Of a stretch of DNA of 16,976 nucleotides, positions 1-6,353 are shown one piece after another. The position numbers were made by a program, and so were the translations under genes. The notes under the pieces are model-generated. The model saw nothing but the letters and a program-made list of their open reading frames with translations, was not told the DNA's origin and did not search any database. Within the stretch, counting starts at the first letter, position 1. Each line of letters opens with the position of its first letter. This stretch comes from Actinomycetales bacterium UBA1416 (GTDB lineage: Bacteria > Actinomycetota > Actinomycetes > Actinomycetales > Actinomycetaceae), in assembly GCA_002304945.1 (NCBI GenBank), contig DBPQ01000033.1, positions 1,307-18,282 on the forward strand, written 5' to 3'.

Positions 1-93
1 CGCGGCGAGGTCTGCCCCGGCGTCGACGCAGGCAGCGAGCAGCATGTCGCCCGCCACTCCGGCGGAGACGTCCAGCCACGCGTGTCGGGTCAT
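1..93 (-). CDS. larC: LarC, nickel-pincer cofactor biosynthesis protein (N-terminal fragment, runs off the left edge)
   Basis: Only the first 31 codons are in the window. The reverse strand from the ATG at 93 reads MTRHAWLDVSAGVAGDMLLA and continues AACVDAGADLAA. The pattern of an aromatic or hydrophobic residue, D, S/C, G-hydrophobic-(A/S)-G-D-M and then a small-residue helix is the characteristic start of the LarC (DUF111) family. Family knowledge: LarC is a CTP-dependent nickel insertase that completes the nickel-pincer nucleotide cofactor used by LarA-type racemases. Context supports this: a LarA homolog lies 1.2 kb away. The gene diverges from the LacI-type regulator, with 69 bp between the start codons. 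A weak -10-like hexamer (CAGAAT) sits 6 nt before the ATG, so it may be leaderless. larB and larE, if present, would be expected to the left of the window. The short length limits confidence, but the motif is distinctive. Confidence 0.8.
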   Translation of the reverse strand, partial: MTRHAWLDVSAGVAGDMLLAACVDAGADLAA

Positions 94-99
94 GCGCCC

Positions 100-105
100 A
101 TTCTG
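100..105 (-). promoter_or_regulatory. Weak -10-like element for larC
   Basis: On the reverse strand, CAGAAT is followed by 6 nt (GGGCGC) and the larC ATG. It deviates from TANNNT only at the first base. The spacing matches the stronger elements elsewhere in this window, so a leaderless larC transcript is plausible. Confidence 0.3.
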
Positions 106-127
106 CCCACCGCGGGCTCCAAGTGCC

Positions 128-144
128 GCAATTTTTGGCAACTC
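128..144. promoter_or_regulatory. Candidate operator shared with the larA/uxaC promoter region (copy 1)
   Basis: GCAA-TTTT-TGGCAACTC lies between the divergent larC and lacI starts, 7 nt upstream of the lacI -10 element. The same pattern, GCAA-N4-TGGCAA(C/T)TC, recurs at 2610-2626, matching at 12 of 13 fixed positions. Read on the other strand it has two TTGC blocks exactly 10 bp apart. It may bind the LacI-type or the GntR/FadR-type regulator encoded in the cluster. It lacks the CG-centred symmetry common in LacI-family operators, so the binding protein is uncertain. Confidence 0.4.
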
Positions 145-150
145 GGGGGT

Positions 151-156
151 TAGGCT
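151..156 (+). promoter_or_regulatory. -10 element of the lacI-type gene (leaderless)
   Basis: TAGGCT is followed by 6 nt (GGCGGC) and then the GTG start at 163. This matches the actinobacterial TANNNT -10 placed so that transcription begins at the start codon. No Shine-Dalgarno sequence can fit. The element supports GTG 163 as the true start. Confidence 0.6.
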
Positions 157-162
157 GGCGGC

Positions 163-1188
163 GTGGCAGACGAGGACGGACCGCGGCGGGCGAAGGCGGT
201 CACGATCTACGACGTCGCTGAGGCGGCGGGGGTGGCGCCCTCGACCGTGTCCCGGGCGCTGACCAAGCCGGGCCGCGTGAACCCCGAGACCGCGCACCGG
301 ATCCGGCAGATCGCGGACAGCCTCGGGTACCGTGCCAAGCGGGCCGCCGAACCGGACGAGCGGGAGCGGTCCAAGGTCATCGTGGTGTCCGTGGCCGGGC
401 TCGCCAACCTCTTCTTCGTGGACACCCTGAACGGCATCGAGGACGAGGCCTCGGCGCTCGGGTACTCGGTGCTCGTGAGCGACGGCCGTGCGAACCTGCA
501 CGTCGAGCAGCAGGCCATCCATCGCAGCGTCGAGCTCGCGGACGGCATCATCCTCATCTCGCCGCGGATGCCGGACGGCGCCATCACCGAGTTCGCGCGG
601 CGCAAGCCCCTGGTGGTCGTGAACCGGGTGGTGCGCGGCGTGCCGTCCGTGGTGCAGAACTTCACCGACGGCATGGCCCAGGTGGTGGAGCACCTCACGG
701 ACCTCGGGCACCGGACCGTCACCTTCATCTCCGGCCCCTCCGACGCGTGGATCGGCGCGGTGCGGCGGGAGGCGCTGCAGAAGGCCTGCCAGGCACGCGG
801 CGTGACGATGCGCCGGATCGGACCCGTCGAGGGCACCGTCCGCAGCGGGGTGGGGGCCGTGCCGGAGTGGTTGCAGCACCGCACCACCGCCGTCGTCACG
901 TTCAACGACGACATCGCGCTCGGCTTCTCCTACGGGGTGCGCGAGCGGGGCTTCCGGGTGCCGGACGACGTCTCCATCGTGGGTATCGACAACACCCAGA
1001 GCTCGTCCGTGTTCGCCCCGCCGCTCACGTCCCTCGCCGTGGCCGGACACGGCCAGGGTGCCGTGGCGGCGCGCCGCATCCTCACCGAGCTGCGGGGCGG
1101 GGCGACGACGTCGAACACGATCGTGGTGCCCATGAAGCTGATCAGGCGCGCCTCCACCGGGCCCGCGCCCGACCGCATCGTCAGCTGA
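163..1188 (+). CDS. LacI/GalR-family transcriptional regulator
   Basis: This 341-residue protein has the normal length and layout of a LacI-family repressor. The N-terminal helix-turn-helix is at residues 14-33 (TIYDVAEAAGVAPSTVSRAL). A hinge helix region follows at about 45-60 (RIRQIADSLGY). From about residue 72 onward there is a periplasmic-binding-protein-like sugar-sensing domain, with the typical late block VPDDVSIVGIDN and PPLTSLAV. The GTG start is supported by a TAGGCT -10 six nt upstream. The gene diverges from larC and converges on the LarA homolog. The likely role is local control of the uronate/lar genes in response to a sugar or sugar acid; the ligand cannot be read from the sequence. 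Family assignment is secure and the regulon is inferred from position. Confidence 0.93.
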   Translation: MADEDGPRRAKAVTIYDVAEAAGVAPSTVSRALTKPGRVNPETAHRIRQIADSLGYRAKRAAEPDERERSKVIVVSVAGLANLFFVDTLNGIEDEASALGYSVLVSDGRANLHVEQQAIHRSVELADGIILISPRMPDGAITEFARRKPLVVVNRVVRGVPSVVQNFTDGMAQVVEHLTDLGHRTVTFISGPSDAWIGAVRREALQKACQARGVTMRRIGPVEGTVRSGVGAVPEWLQHRTTAVVTFNDDIALGFSYGVRERGFRVPDDVSIVGIDNTQSSSVFAPPLTSLAVAGHGQGAVAARRILTELRGGATTSNTIVVPMKLIRRASTGPAPDRIVS

Positions 1189-1209
1189 CGTCGCCGGGTC
1201 CGGCACGGC

Positions 1210-1250
1210 GGGTCACCCGGCGGAGCCTGTGACCCGGCGGAGCCCGTCAC
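1210..1250. terminator. Overlapping hairpins with a 13-bp direct repeat between convergent genes
   Basis: The 72-bp gap between the stop codons of lacI and larA contains GGGTCAC (1210-1216), GTGACCC (1229-1235) and GTCAC (1246-1250). The middle arm can pair with either outer arm, giving two mutually exclusive stems. ACCCGGCGGAGCC is repeated exactly at 1215-1227 and 1232-1244. There is no T-tract, so this is at best a weak bidirectional terminator. Confidence 0.35.
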
Positions 1251-1260
1251 CGTGCGCCGT

Positions 1261-2565
1261 TCACCGGACGTCGCTGCGCAGCCGGTGGAGCACCTCCCCG
1301 GCGTTGTGGACGACCAGGGTCTCCGGGTCCGCCTCCATCGCCGCGATGTCCACGTCCGCGGGGTCCAGGTAGTTCAGGTTGTAGGACTCCACGACGTCCC
1401 TCGGGATGGAGGTCGCGAGGGTGACGGTGACGCGGTTGCGCTCGCCCTCGACGTCGTCGAACGTCCCCATCCCCCGCAGGTGGGTGGAGTGGGCGAGCTC
1501 GCCCCACGGGTGGTCCTTGAACCTCTCCCACTGCTTCACGTAGTAGTCGCGGTTGTGGTACCCGATCGTCGCGAGCCCGGGGTGCATGACCGAGACCTCG
1601 GTGATGTGGGGCGCGTAGATGATGAGCTCGCCGCCGTCCGCGACCACGGGCTCCATCTTGTAGAAGCCCTTGGCCCCGGTCCAGATGTCGTCGTACATCG
1701 TGGGGAGGATGGAGAGCACCCGCTTGTAGGGGCGGTCGAGGTAGGTGATGTGGCTGGCAGCCGCGATGGGGGAGGCGGCGGCCCAGGCGGAGACGGTGGT
1801 GCCCACGGACACCGAGTGCAGCTCGGGGGCACCGGCCTCGGTGACGACGGCGATGCACAGCTTCTCGCTCGGGATCCGGTCCGTGGCGGCGTTGATGAGG
1901 GACCGGACGGGGGTGATGCCCAGCGTGCCGATGATCTCGAAGGAGGAGATCAGGGCGCCCACCCAGTGGGAGAGGTCGATGACGTCGTGGCCGGACAGCC
2001 CGGGGAAGAAGTACTTGTTGCCCCCGGACATCCCGACCACCTCGTGGGGGAGGACGGGGCCGACGACGAGGGCGACGTCGTTCTCCACCACGTGGCGGTT
2101 CACGAGCACGTGCATGGGCACGTCGTGGAGGCGCCCGCCGGAGTACTCGGTGACCTCCTCGGCCGGGATGACGCCGAGGTCCGCGAACGTGGACTCGTCC
2201 CACCACTCGTGGTTCAGCACCGTCCAGCCCGGGTAGGTGGCCTCGATGTTCCCCGCCTCGTAGCCGAGGAAGAACGCGAGCTGCTCCTCGGTCATCGCGG
2301 CGTGGGTGCCGAGGGCCACGAGCACCGTGACCTTCGAGGCCCGCCCCGACAGCGCCTCGTGGACGGCGGGGAGCAGCTTGCCCATGGGGACGGCGCGCGT
2401 GGCGTCGGGGACCACCACGGCCACCGACTTGCCGTCGAGGTCCATGGTCCCCAGGGAGTCCACGATGTGGGCGTGCACCTCCTCCTGGGTGAGGATCCCC
2501 TCGGGCCCCCCGATCGTCATCGAGCCGGCGGCCAGTTCTTCGAGCTGCTTCAGTGCATCGGTCAT
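1261..2565 (-). CDS. LarA-family nickel-pincer-dependent 2-hydroxyacid racemase/epimerase homolog
   Basis: The protein has 434 residues, near the length of lactate racemase LarA (DUF2088 family). Visible landmarks are DATR (54-57, substrate-binding Arg57), ALGTH with a probable catalytic His88, and PHEVVGMSGGNK, where His174 and Lys184 keep the 10-residue spacing of the second catalytic His and the cofactor-linked Lys in known LarA. A later Lys299 lies in WTGAKG. The family moves a hydride at C2 of 2-hydroxyacids, inverting the centre; members acting on malate, hydroxyglutarate, phenyllactate and gluconate have been reported as well as lactate. The genes alongside are larC, uxaC and a fructuronate-reductase-like gene, with no lactate genes. 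I therefore infer a sugar-acid substrate, with D-mannonate/D-gluconate the best candidate. The start at 2565 begins MTDALKQ and avoids an unlikely upstream extension. Family is secure; substrate is not. Confidence 0.88.
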   Translation of the reverse strand: MTDALKQLEELAAGSMTIGGPEGILTQEEVHAHIVDSLGTMDLDGKSVAVVVPDATRAVPMGKLLPAVHEALSGRASKVTVLVALGTHAAMTEEQLAFFLGYEAGNIEATYPGWTVLNHEWWDESTFADLGVIPAEEVTEYSGGRLHDVPMHVLVNRHVVENDVALVVGPVLPHEVVGMSGGNKYFFPGLSGHDVIDLSHWVGALISSFEIIGTLGITPVRSLINAATDRIPSEKLCIAVVTEAGAPELHSVSVGTTVSAWAAASPIAAASHITYLDRPYKRVLSILPTMYDDIWTGAKGFYKMEPVVADGGELIIYAPHITEVSVMHPGLATIGYHNRDYYVKQWERFKDHPWGELAHSTHLRGMGTFDDVEGERNRVTVTLATSIPRDVVESYNLNYLDPADVDIAAMEADPETLVVHNAGEVLHRLRSDVR

Positions 2566-2567
2566 GG

Positions 2568-2578
2568 GAACACTGTTC
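2568..2578. promoter_or_regulatory. Palindrome over the putative -10 of the larA homolog
   Basis: GAACACTGTTC is a perfect 11-bp inverted repeat just upstream of the larA-homolog ATG. On the reverse strand it contains AACAGT (2577 to 2572), which sits exactly 6 nt before the ATG, where other genes in this window have their -10 hexamer. A repressor bound here would block this promoter. The palindrome is short and may be chance. Confidence 0.35.
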
Positions 2579-2609
2579 ACCCCCCGCCGGGTGCGGGCAA
2601 GGGCTTCGT

Positions 2610-2626
2610 GCAACAGGTGGCAATTC
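2610..2626. promoter_or_regulatory. Candidate operator shared with the larC/lacI promoter region (copy 2)
   Basis: GCAA-CAGG-TGGCAATTC lies in the 98-bp gap between the divergent larA homolog and uxaC. It repeats the pattern found at 128-144. It is 25 nt upstream of the uxaC -10 and about 33 nt upstream of the putative larA -10, so it could influence both promoters. Confidence 0.4.
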
Positions 2627-2651
2627 CCGCCCGGCGCCGGGGGCCCGCACC

Positions 2652-2657
2652 TAGTCT
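2652..2657 (+). promoter_or_regulatory. -10 element of uxaC (leaderless)
   Basis: TAGTCT is followed by 6 nt (CGGAGC) and the uxaC ATG at 2664. The spacing implies a leaderless transcript and supports this start. Confidence 0.6.
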
Positions 2658-2663
2658 CGGAGC

Positions 2664-4085
2664 ATGGCCAACGCAACGAAGCTCACCGTCCACCCAGACA
2701 GGCTGCTGCCGTCCGAGCCCGCCCTGCGGGACATCGCCCGGGAGCTCTACACCTCGGTCAAGGACCTCCCGATCATCTCCCCGCACGGCCACGTGCCGCC
2801 GCAGTGGTTCTCGGAGAATCCGAACTTCAAGAACCCCACCCACCTGCTCCTCACCCCGGACCACTACATCAACCGCATGCTGCACGCGGTGGGCGTGGAC
2901 CTCGCCGACCTGGGAGTCGGCCAGGAGGACTTCTCCGACGAGCAGGCCCGCGGCGCGTTCCGGATCTTCTGCGAGAACTGGAAGGTCTACCGCGGCACCC
3001 CGATGAAGTTCTGGTTCGAGTCCGAGCTCGCCGACGTGTTCGGCATCGACCTCGTGCCCTCGGCCGAGACGGCCGACGAGATCTACGACCGCATCGACGC
3101 GGCCCTCACGACGGACGAGTTCCGCCCGCGCGAACTGTTCGACCGCTTCCGGATCGAGTTCATCGCCACCACGGACGACCCGGTGGACGACCTGGCCCAC
3201 CACCAGGCCATCGCCGCGAGCGAGGAGTGGAGCCGCGCCGTCGTCCCGACCTTCCGCCCGGACAAGTACCTCGAGCCGCTGAAGCCGACGTGGAACGCCG
3301 ACGTCGACCGCCTGGGCGAGGTCGCCGGCGTCGACACCACCACCTACAAGGGCTACATCGCCGCCATGGAGAACCGCCGCGCCTTCTTCAAGGCCAACGG
3401 CGCGATCTCCACCGACCACTCCCACGCCGACGCCGGAGCCGAGAAGCTCTCCGCCGTCGAGGCCGAGCGCCTGTACGCCGCCGCCCGCGCCGGGACCATC
3501 TCCGCCGCCGACGCCGTCCGGTTGCGCCGCGACTTCGTGTTCGAGCAGGCCCGCATGGCCTCCGAGGACGGCCTCGTCATGACCATCCACCCGGCCGTGG
3601 CCCGCAACCACCACGAGCCCACCTTCGAGAGGTTCGGCGCCGACGTGGGCACGGACTTCCCGATCCACGTGGAGTTCGTCAACGCGCTGAAGCCCATGCT
3701 GAACGCCTTCGGCACCAACCCGAACTTCCAGCTCGTGGTCTTCACCATGGACGAGGCGGTGTACTCCCGCGAGCTCGGCCCGATGGCGAGCTTCTACCCG
3801 AGCGTCTACGTCGGCGCCCCGTGGTGGTTCATCGACACGCCCGACGCCGTCATGCGCTACCGCCGCGCCGTCACCGAGGCCTGCGGCTTCGGCAAGACGT
3901 CCGGCATGATCGACGACACCCGGGCGCTCCTGTCCATCCCGGCCCGCCACGACATGGCCCGCCGCGTCGACTCCGCCTACCTCGCCTCCCTCGTGGGAGA
4001 CCACCGCCTGACCATGGACGAGGCCCTCGACACCGCCTACGACCTCGTCGTCACCAATCCGAAGAAAGCGTTCCGAGTCCAATGA
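2664..4085 (+). CDS. uxaC: Glucuronate (uronate) isomerase UxaC
   Basis: This 473-residue protein matches the length of UxaC (about 470) and its amidohydrolase-fold landmarks. These are the N-terminal metal-binding SPHGH block (His41, His43), the STDHSHAD block (His252, His254), MTIHPA (307-312), APWWF (385-389) and the C-terminal MIDDTRALLSIPARH segment (415-429). UxaC converts D-glucuronate to D-fructuronate, and D-galacturonate to D-tagaturonate, in the cytoplasm. It is the first intracellular step of hexuronate use. The gene is leaderless, diverges from the LarA homolog, and its TGA stop overlaps the ATG of the next dehydrogenase gene (ATGA), so the two are co-transcribed and probably translationally coupled. 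No transporter is visible in the window. Identification is firm. Confidence 0.96.
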   Translation: MANATKLTVHPDRLLPSEPALRDIARELYTSVKDLPIISPHGHVPPQWFSENPNFKNPTHLLLTPDHYINRMLHAVGVDLADLGVGQEDFSDEQARGAFRIFCENWKVYRGTPMKFWFESELADVFGIDLVPSAETADEIYDRIDAALTTDEFRPRELFDRFRIEFIATTDDPVDDLAHHQAIAASEEWSRAVVPTFRPDKYLEPLKPTWNADVDRLGEVAGVDTTTYKGYIAAMENRRAFFKANGAISTDHSHADAGAEKLSAVEAERLYAAARAGTISAADAVRLRRDFVFEQARMASEDGLVMTIHPAVARNHHEPTFERFGADVGTDFPIHVEFVNALKPMLNAFGTNPNFQLVVFTMDEAVYSRELGPMASFYPSVYVGAPWWFIDTPDAVMRYRRAVTEACGFGKTSGMIDDTRALLSIPARHDMARRVDSAYLASLVGDHRLTMDEALDTAYDLVVTNPKKAFRVQ

Positions 4086-5443
4086 GCCCACGCCTCTCCC
4101 GCGACGGCTTCGGCCGTCCCGCCGCCCCCGTCAAGATGGTCCACCTGGGCATCGGGAACTTCACCCGCGCCCACCAGGCCTGGTACACCGAGCACGCCCC
4201 GGACGCCGCCGAGTGGGGCATCGCCGCCTTCACCGGGCGCCGCCCCGACACCGCCGAGGCGCTCGCCCCGCAGGACGGGCTCTACACCCTCATCACCCGT
4301 GAGGCCGACGGCGACCGCTTCGAGGTGATCTCCTCGCTGTCGAAGGTGCACGCCTCGACCGAGAACGACGCCTTCCTCGGCTACCTCGCGAATCCCGCGA
4401 CCGCGGTCATCACCTCCACCGTCACCGAGGCGGGCTACATGCGCGCCGCGGACGGCCACCTGGACGTGGCCAACGATCGGGTGGCCGCCGACATCGAGGC
4501 GCTGAAGGCCGACCCGCGCGCCGCGTGCGCGACGACGCCGCTCAAGCTGGTCTCCGGTTTCCTCGCCCGCCGCGCCGCCGGCGTCGACGGGGGCATCACC
4601 GTGCTGCCGTGCGACAACCTGCCCGAGAACGGCAAGGCCTTCTCGACCGTCGTCATCGACGGTGCGAAGGCCGTGGACCCCTCCCTCGCCGAGTGGATGG
4701 CGGAGAACGTCGCGTGGGCCACCTGCATGGTGGACCGGATCACGCCCGCCACCACGGACGAGGAGCGGGCCGCCGTCGAGACGGGGTGCGGGTACGCGGA
4801 CGCCTCGCCGGTTCCCACGGAGCCCTTCGCCGAGTGGGTGGTCTCCGGTGACTTCATCGCTGGCCGCCCGGCGTGGGAGGAGGCCGGCGTCACGATCGTC
4901 GACGACGTCACCCCCTTCGAGGAGCGCAAGCTCTGGATGCTGAACGGCTCGCACTCCCTCATGGCCTACGCCGCCACGATCCGCGGCTTCGAGACGGTGG
5001 CCGACGCCATCAACGACCCCGAGGTCCGTGGTTGGGTGAACGAGTGGTGGGACGTGGCAGGCGCCAACCTGTCGGTGCCCTCCGACGAGTACCGTGCCAA
5101 GCTCATCGACCGGTTCGAGAACCCGCGCATCCGGCACCTGCTCGCGCAGATCGCCGCTGACGGCTCCCAGAAGATCCCGGTGCGCATCCTCCCCGCGCTC
5201 CGCGCCGAGCGGGCGGCCGGCAGGCTGCCCGACGGCCCGCTGCGCGCCATCGCCGCGTGGATCCAGCACCTCCGCGGCCACGGCGCCCCCGTGAAGGACG
5301 CCCAGGCCGAGACGGTGCTCGCCCTCGTGGGTGAGGACCTGCCCGCCACCGTGGCGAACGTGCTCGCGTGGCTGGGCGCGGACCTCGCGGCGGACGCCGC
5401 CGTCGTCGCCCGCGTGACGGAACTGGCTGACGACCTGGCCTGA
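4082..5443 (+). CDS. uxuB: Mannitol dehydrogenase-family oxidoreductase, probably fructuronate reductase (UxuB-like)
   Basis: This 453-residue protein belongs to the polyol-specific long-chain dehydrogenase family. It has an N-terminal Rossmann dinucleotide site (VHLGIGNFTRAHQ, 20-32), the conserved CDNLPENG at 177-184, and the catalytic signature KLWMLNGSH (Lys283, Asn288, His291). The reaction expected from context is NADH-dependent reduction of D-fructuronate, made by UxaC, to D-mannonate. It overlaps uxaC by the ATGA junction. A strong GC hairpin follows the stop codon. Related family members reduce tagaturonate, or interconvert mannitol and fructose, so the substrate rests on linkage to uxaC. 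It is slightly shorter than E. coli UxuB (about 486). Confidence 0.88.
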   Translation: MSPRLSRDGFGRPAAPVKMVHLGIGNFTRAHQAWYTEHAPDAAEWGIAAFTGRRPDTAEALAPQDGLYTLITREADGDRFEVISSLSKVHASTENDAFLGYLANPATAVITSTVTEAGYMRAADGHLDVANDRVAADIEALKADPRAACATTPLKLVSGFLARRAAGVDGGITVLPCDNLPENGKAFSTVVIDGAKAVDPSLAEWMAENVAWATCMVDRITPATTDEERAAVETGCGYADASPVPTEPFAEWVVSGDFIAGRPAWEEAGVTIVDDVTPFEERKLWMLNGSHSLMAYAATIRGFETVADAINDPEVRGWVNEWWDVAGANLSVPSDEYRAKLIDRFENPRIRHLLAQIAADGSQKIPVRILPALRAERAAGRLPDGPLRAIAAWIQHLRGHGAPVKDAQAETVLALVGEDLPATVANVLAWLGADLAADAAVVARVTELADDLA

Positions 5444-5457
5444 CAGGTTCGGGCGGA

Positions 5458-5481
5458 GGGGCCGGCGCGGGCGCCGGCCCC
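5458..5481. terminator. Hairpin terminator between the convergent uxuB-like and FadR-type genes
   Basis: GGGGCCGGCGC (5458-5468) and GCGCCGGCCCC (5471-5481) form a nearly perfect GC stem with a tight loop, followed by only two T residues. It lies between the two convergent stop codons and could end transcription from both sides. The short T run is common in high-GC genomes. Confidence 0.65.
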
Positions 5482-5497
5482 TTCCGTCACCCGGGCG

Positions 5498-6205
5498 TCA
5501 CTCGACGCCGATGTGATCCCGCACCAGCGCCACGAGCTGGCGGCAGTGGTCCTCCGCGGCAGGCCCGTCGCCAGCGGCGATCGCCCGCGCGATCCCCTCG
5601 TGGAAGGTCAGCGACCGCTCGATGCGTGCCGACGCGACGGTGCGGGTCGGGTGGGAGGCCACCGCCACCAACGCGGGCGCGAGCGCGATGAACATCTCGT
5701 TGGCCGAGGAGTGCAGCAGCGTGGTGTGGAACCGCGCGTCGGCGTCGCGGAAGGCCTGCGTGTTCGCCAGTCCACTGCGCGTCAGCTCCCAGAGCCGCCG
5801 TGACATCTCGAGGAGGGTGGAGCGGTGGTGCTCGGTGCCGTTGAGCGCACCGAGGTGGGCCGCCACCGGCTCGACGGCGATACGCAGGCCCATGAGCGAG
5901 CGCATCTGGTCCTCCCTGGTGGGGCCGGCGAGGCGCCATCCGATCACCTGGGGATCGAGGACGTGCCAGCGGGCCCGGTCGGCCACGATGAGTCCCACCC
6001 GGCGGCGCGCCTCGATCATGCCCTTGGATTCCAGGGACCGCATTGCCTCGCGCGCCACGGTTCGGGAGACCTCGAAGCGCTCCTCCAGCGAGGCGAGGCT
6101 GACCACTGATCCCGCTGGGAAGGTGCCGGCGACGATCTCCCGTCCGAGGACGTCGACGACGGCCGCGTACATGGACTTCGGCAAGAGCGGCCCTCCCTGG
6201 CGCAT
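5498..6205 (-). CDS. GntR-family (FadR/FCD type) transcriptional regulator
   Basis: From the chosen start the protein has 235 residues. It has an N-terminal winged helix (about 12-70, with SLASLEERFEVSRTVAREAM as the recognition region) and a C-terminal all-helical FCD domain. That domain holds a metal/ligand motif ADARFH (155-160) and later histidines (202, 220). FCD regulators commonly control uronate, gluconate and other organic-acid catabolism. The gene converges on uxuB and probably senses an intermediate of this pathway. The frame is open upstream to a GTG at 6319 and an ATG at 6268. The ATG at 6205 is preferred because the winged helix begins soon after it and a TACCAT hexamer (6272 to 6267) could serve as its -10. 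The start is uncertain; the family is not. Confidence 0.88.
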   Translation of the reverse strand: MRQGGPLLPKSMYAAVVDVLGREIVAGTFPAGSVVSLASLEERFEVSRTVAREAMRSLESKGMIEARRRVGLIVADRARWHVLDPQVIGWRLAGPTREDQMRSLMGLRIAVEPVAAHLGALNGTEHHRSTLLEMSRRLWELTRSGLANTQAFRDADARFHTTLLHSSANEMFIALAPALVAVASHPTRTVASARIERSLTFHEGIARAIAAGDGPAAEDHCRQLVALVRDHIGVE

Positions 6206-6323
6206 TCGGTTCGCCGGCGCGGCGATGAGCCGGCGTGGACAGGCAGGTGAGACCTCCCAAGCCTTCATGGTAGGCAGTGGATCTGTCGCCGTGTCGGGAA
6301 CCGTGCAGAAGGGGGACACTCGA

Positions 6324-6339
6324 TGTGACGAGCGTCACG
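6324..6339. promoter_or_regulatory. CRP/GlxR-like binding site
   Basis: TGTGA-CGAGCG-TCACG matches the TGTGA-N6-TCACA pattern of CRP-type regulators (GlxR in actinobacteria) with one mismatch. The core GTGACG-AG-CGTCAC is a perfect inverted repeat. It lies just downstream of the phosphatase stop codon and upstream of the FadR-type regulator, so it may place that regulator under global carbon control. Confidence 0.45.
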
Positions 6340-6353
6340 TCCCGTGGTGGAGT

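Noticed and set aside
1252..3006. Long plus-strand open frame (584 codons)
   Set aside because: It is antisense to the LarA homolog over most of its length, its composition is dominated by V, G, H, D and R, and it ends inside uxaC. It is a high-GC shadow frame.
2306..4081. Long in-frame extension upstream of the uxuB-like gene
   Set aside because: The frame stays open through uxaC by GC bias. The protein homology and the ATGA coupling place the true start at 4082.
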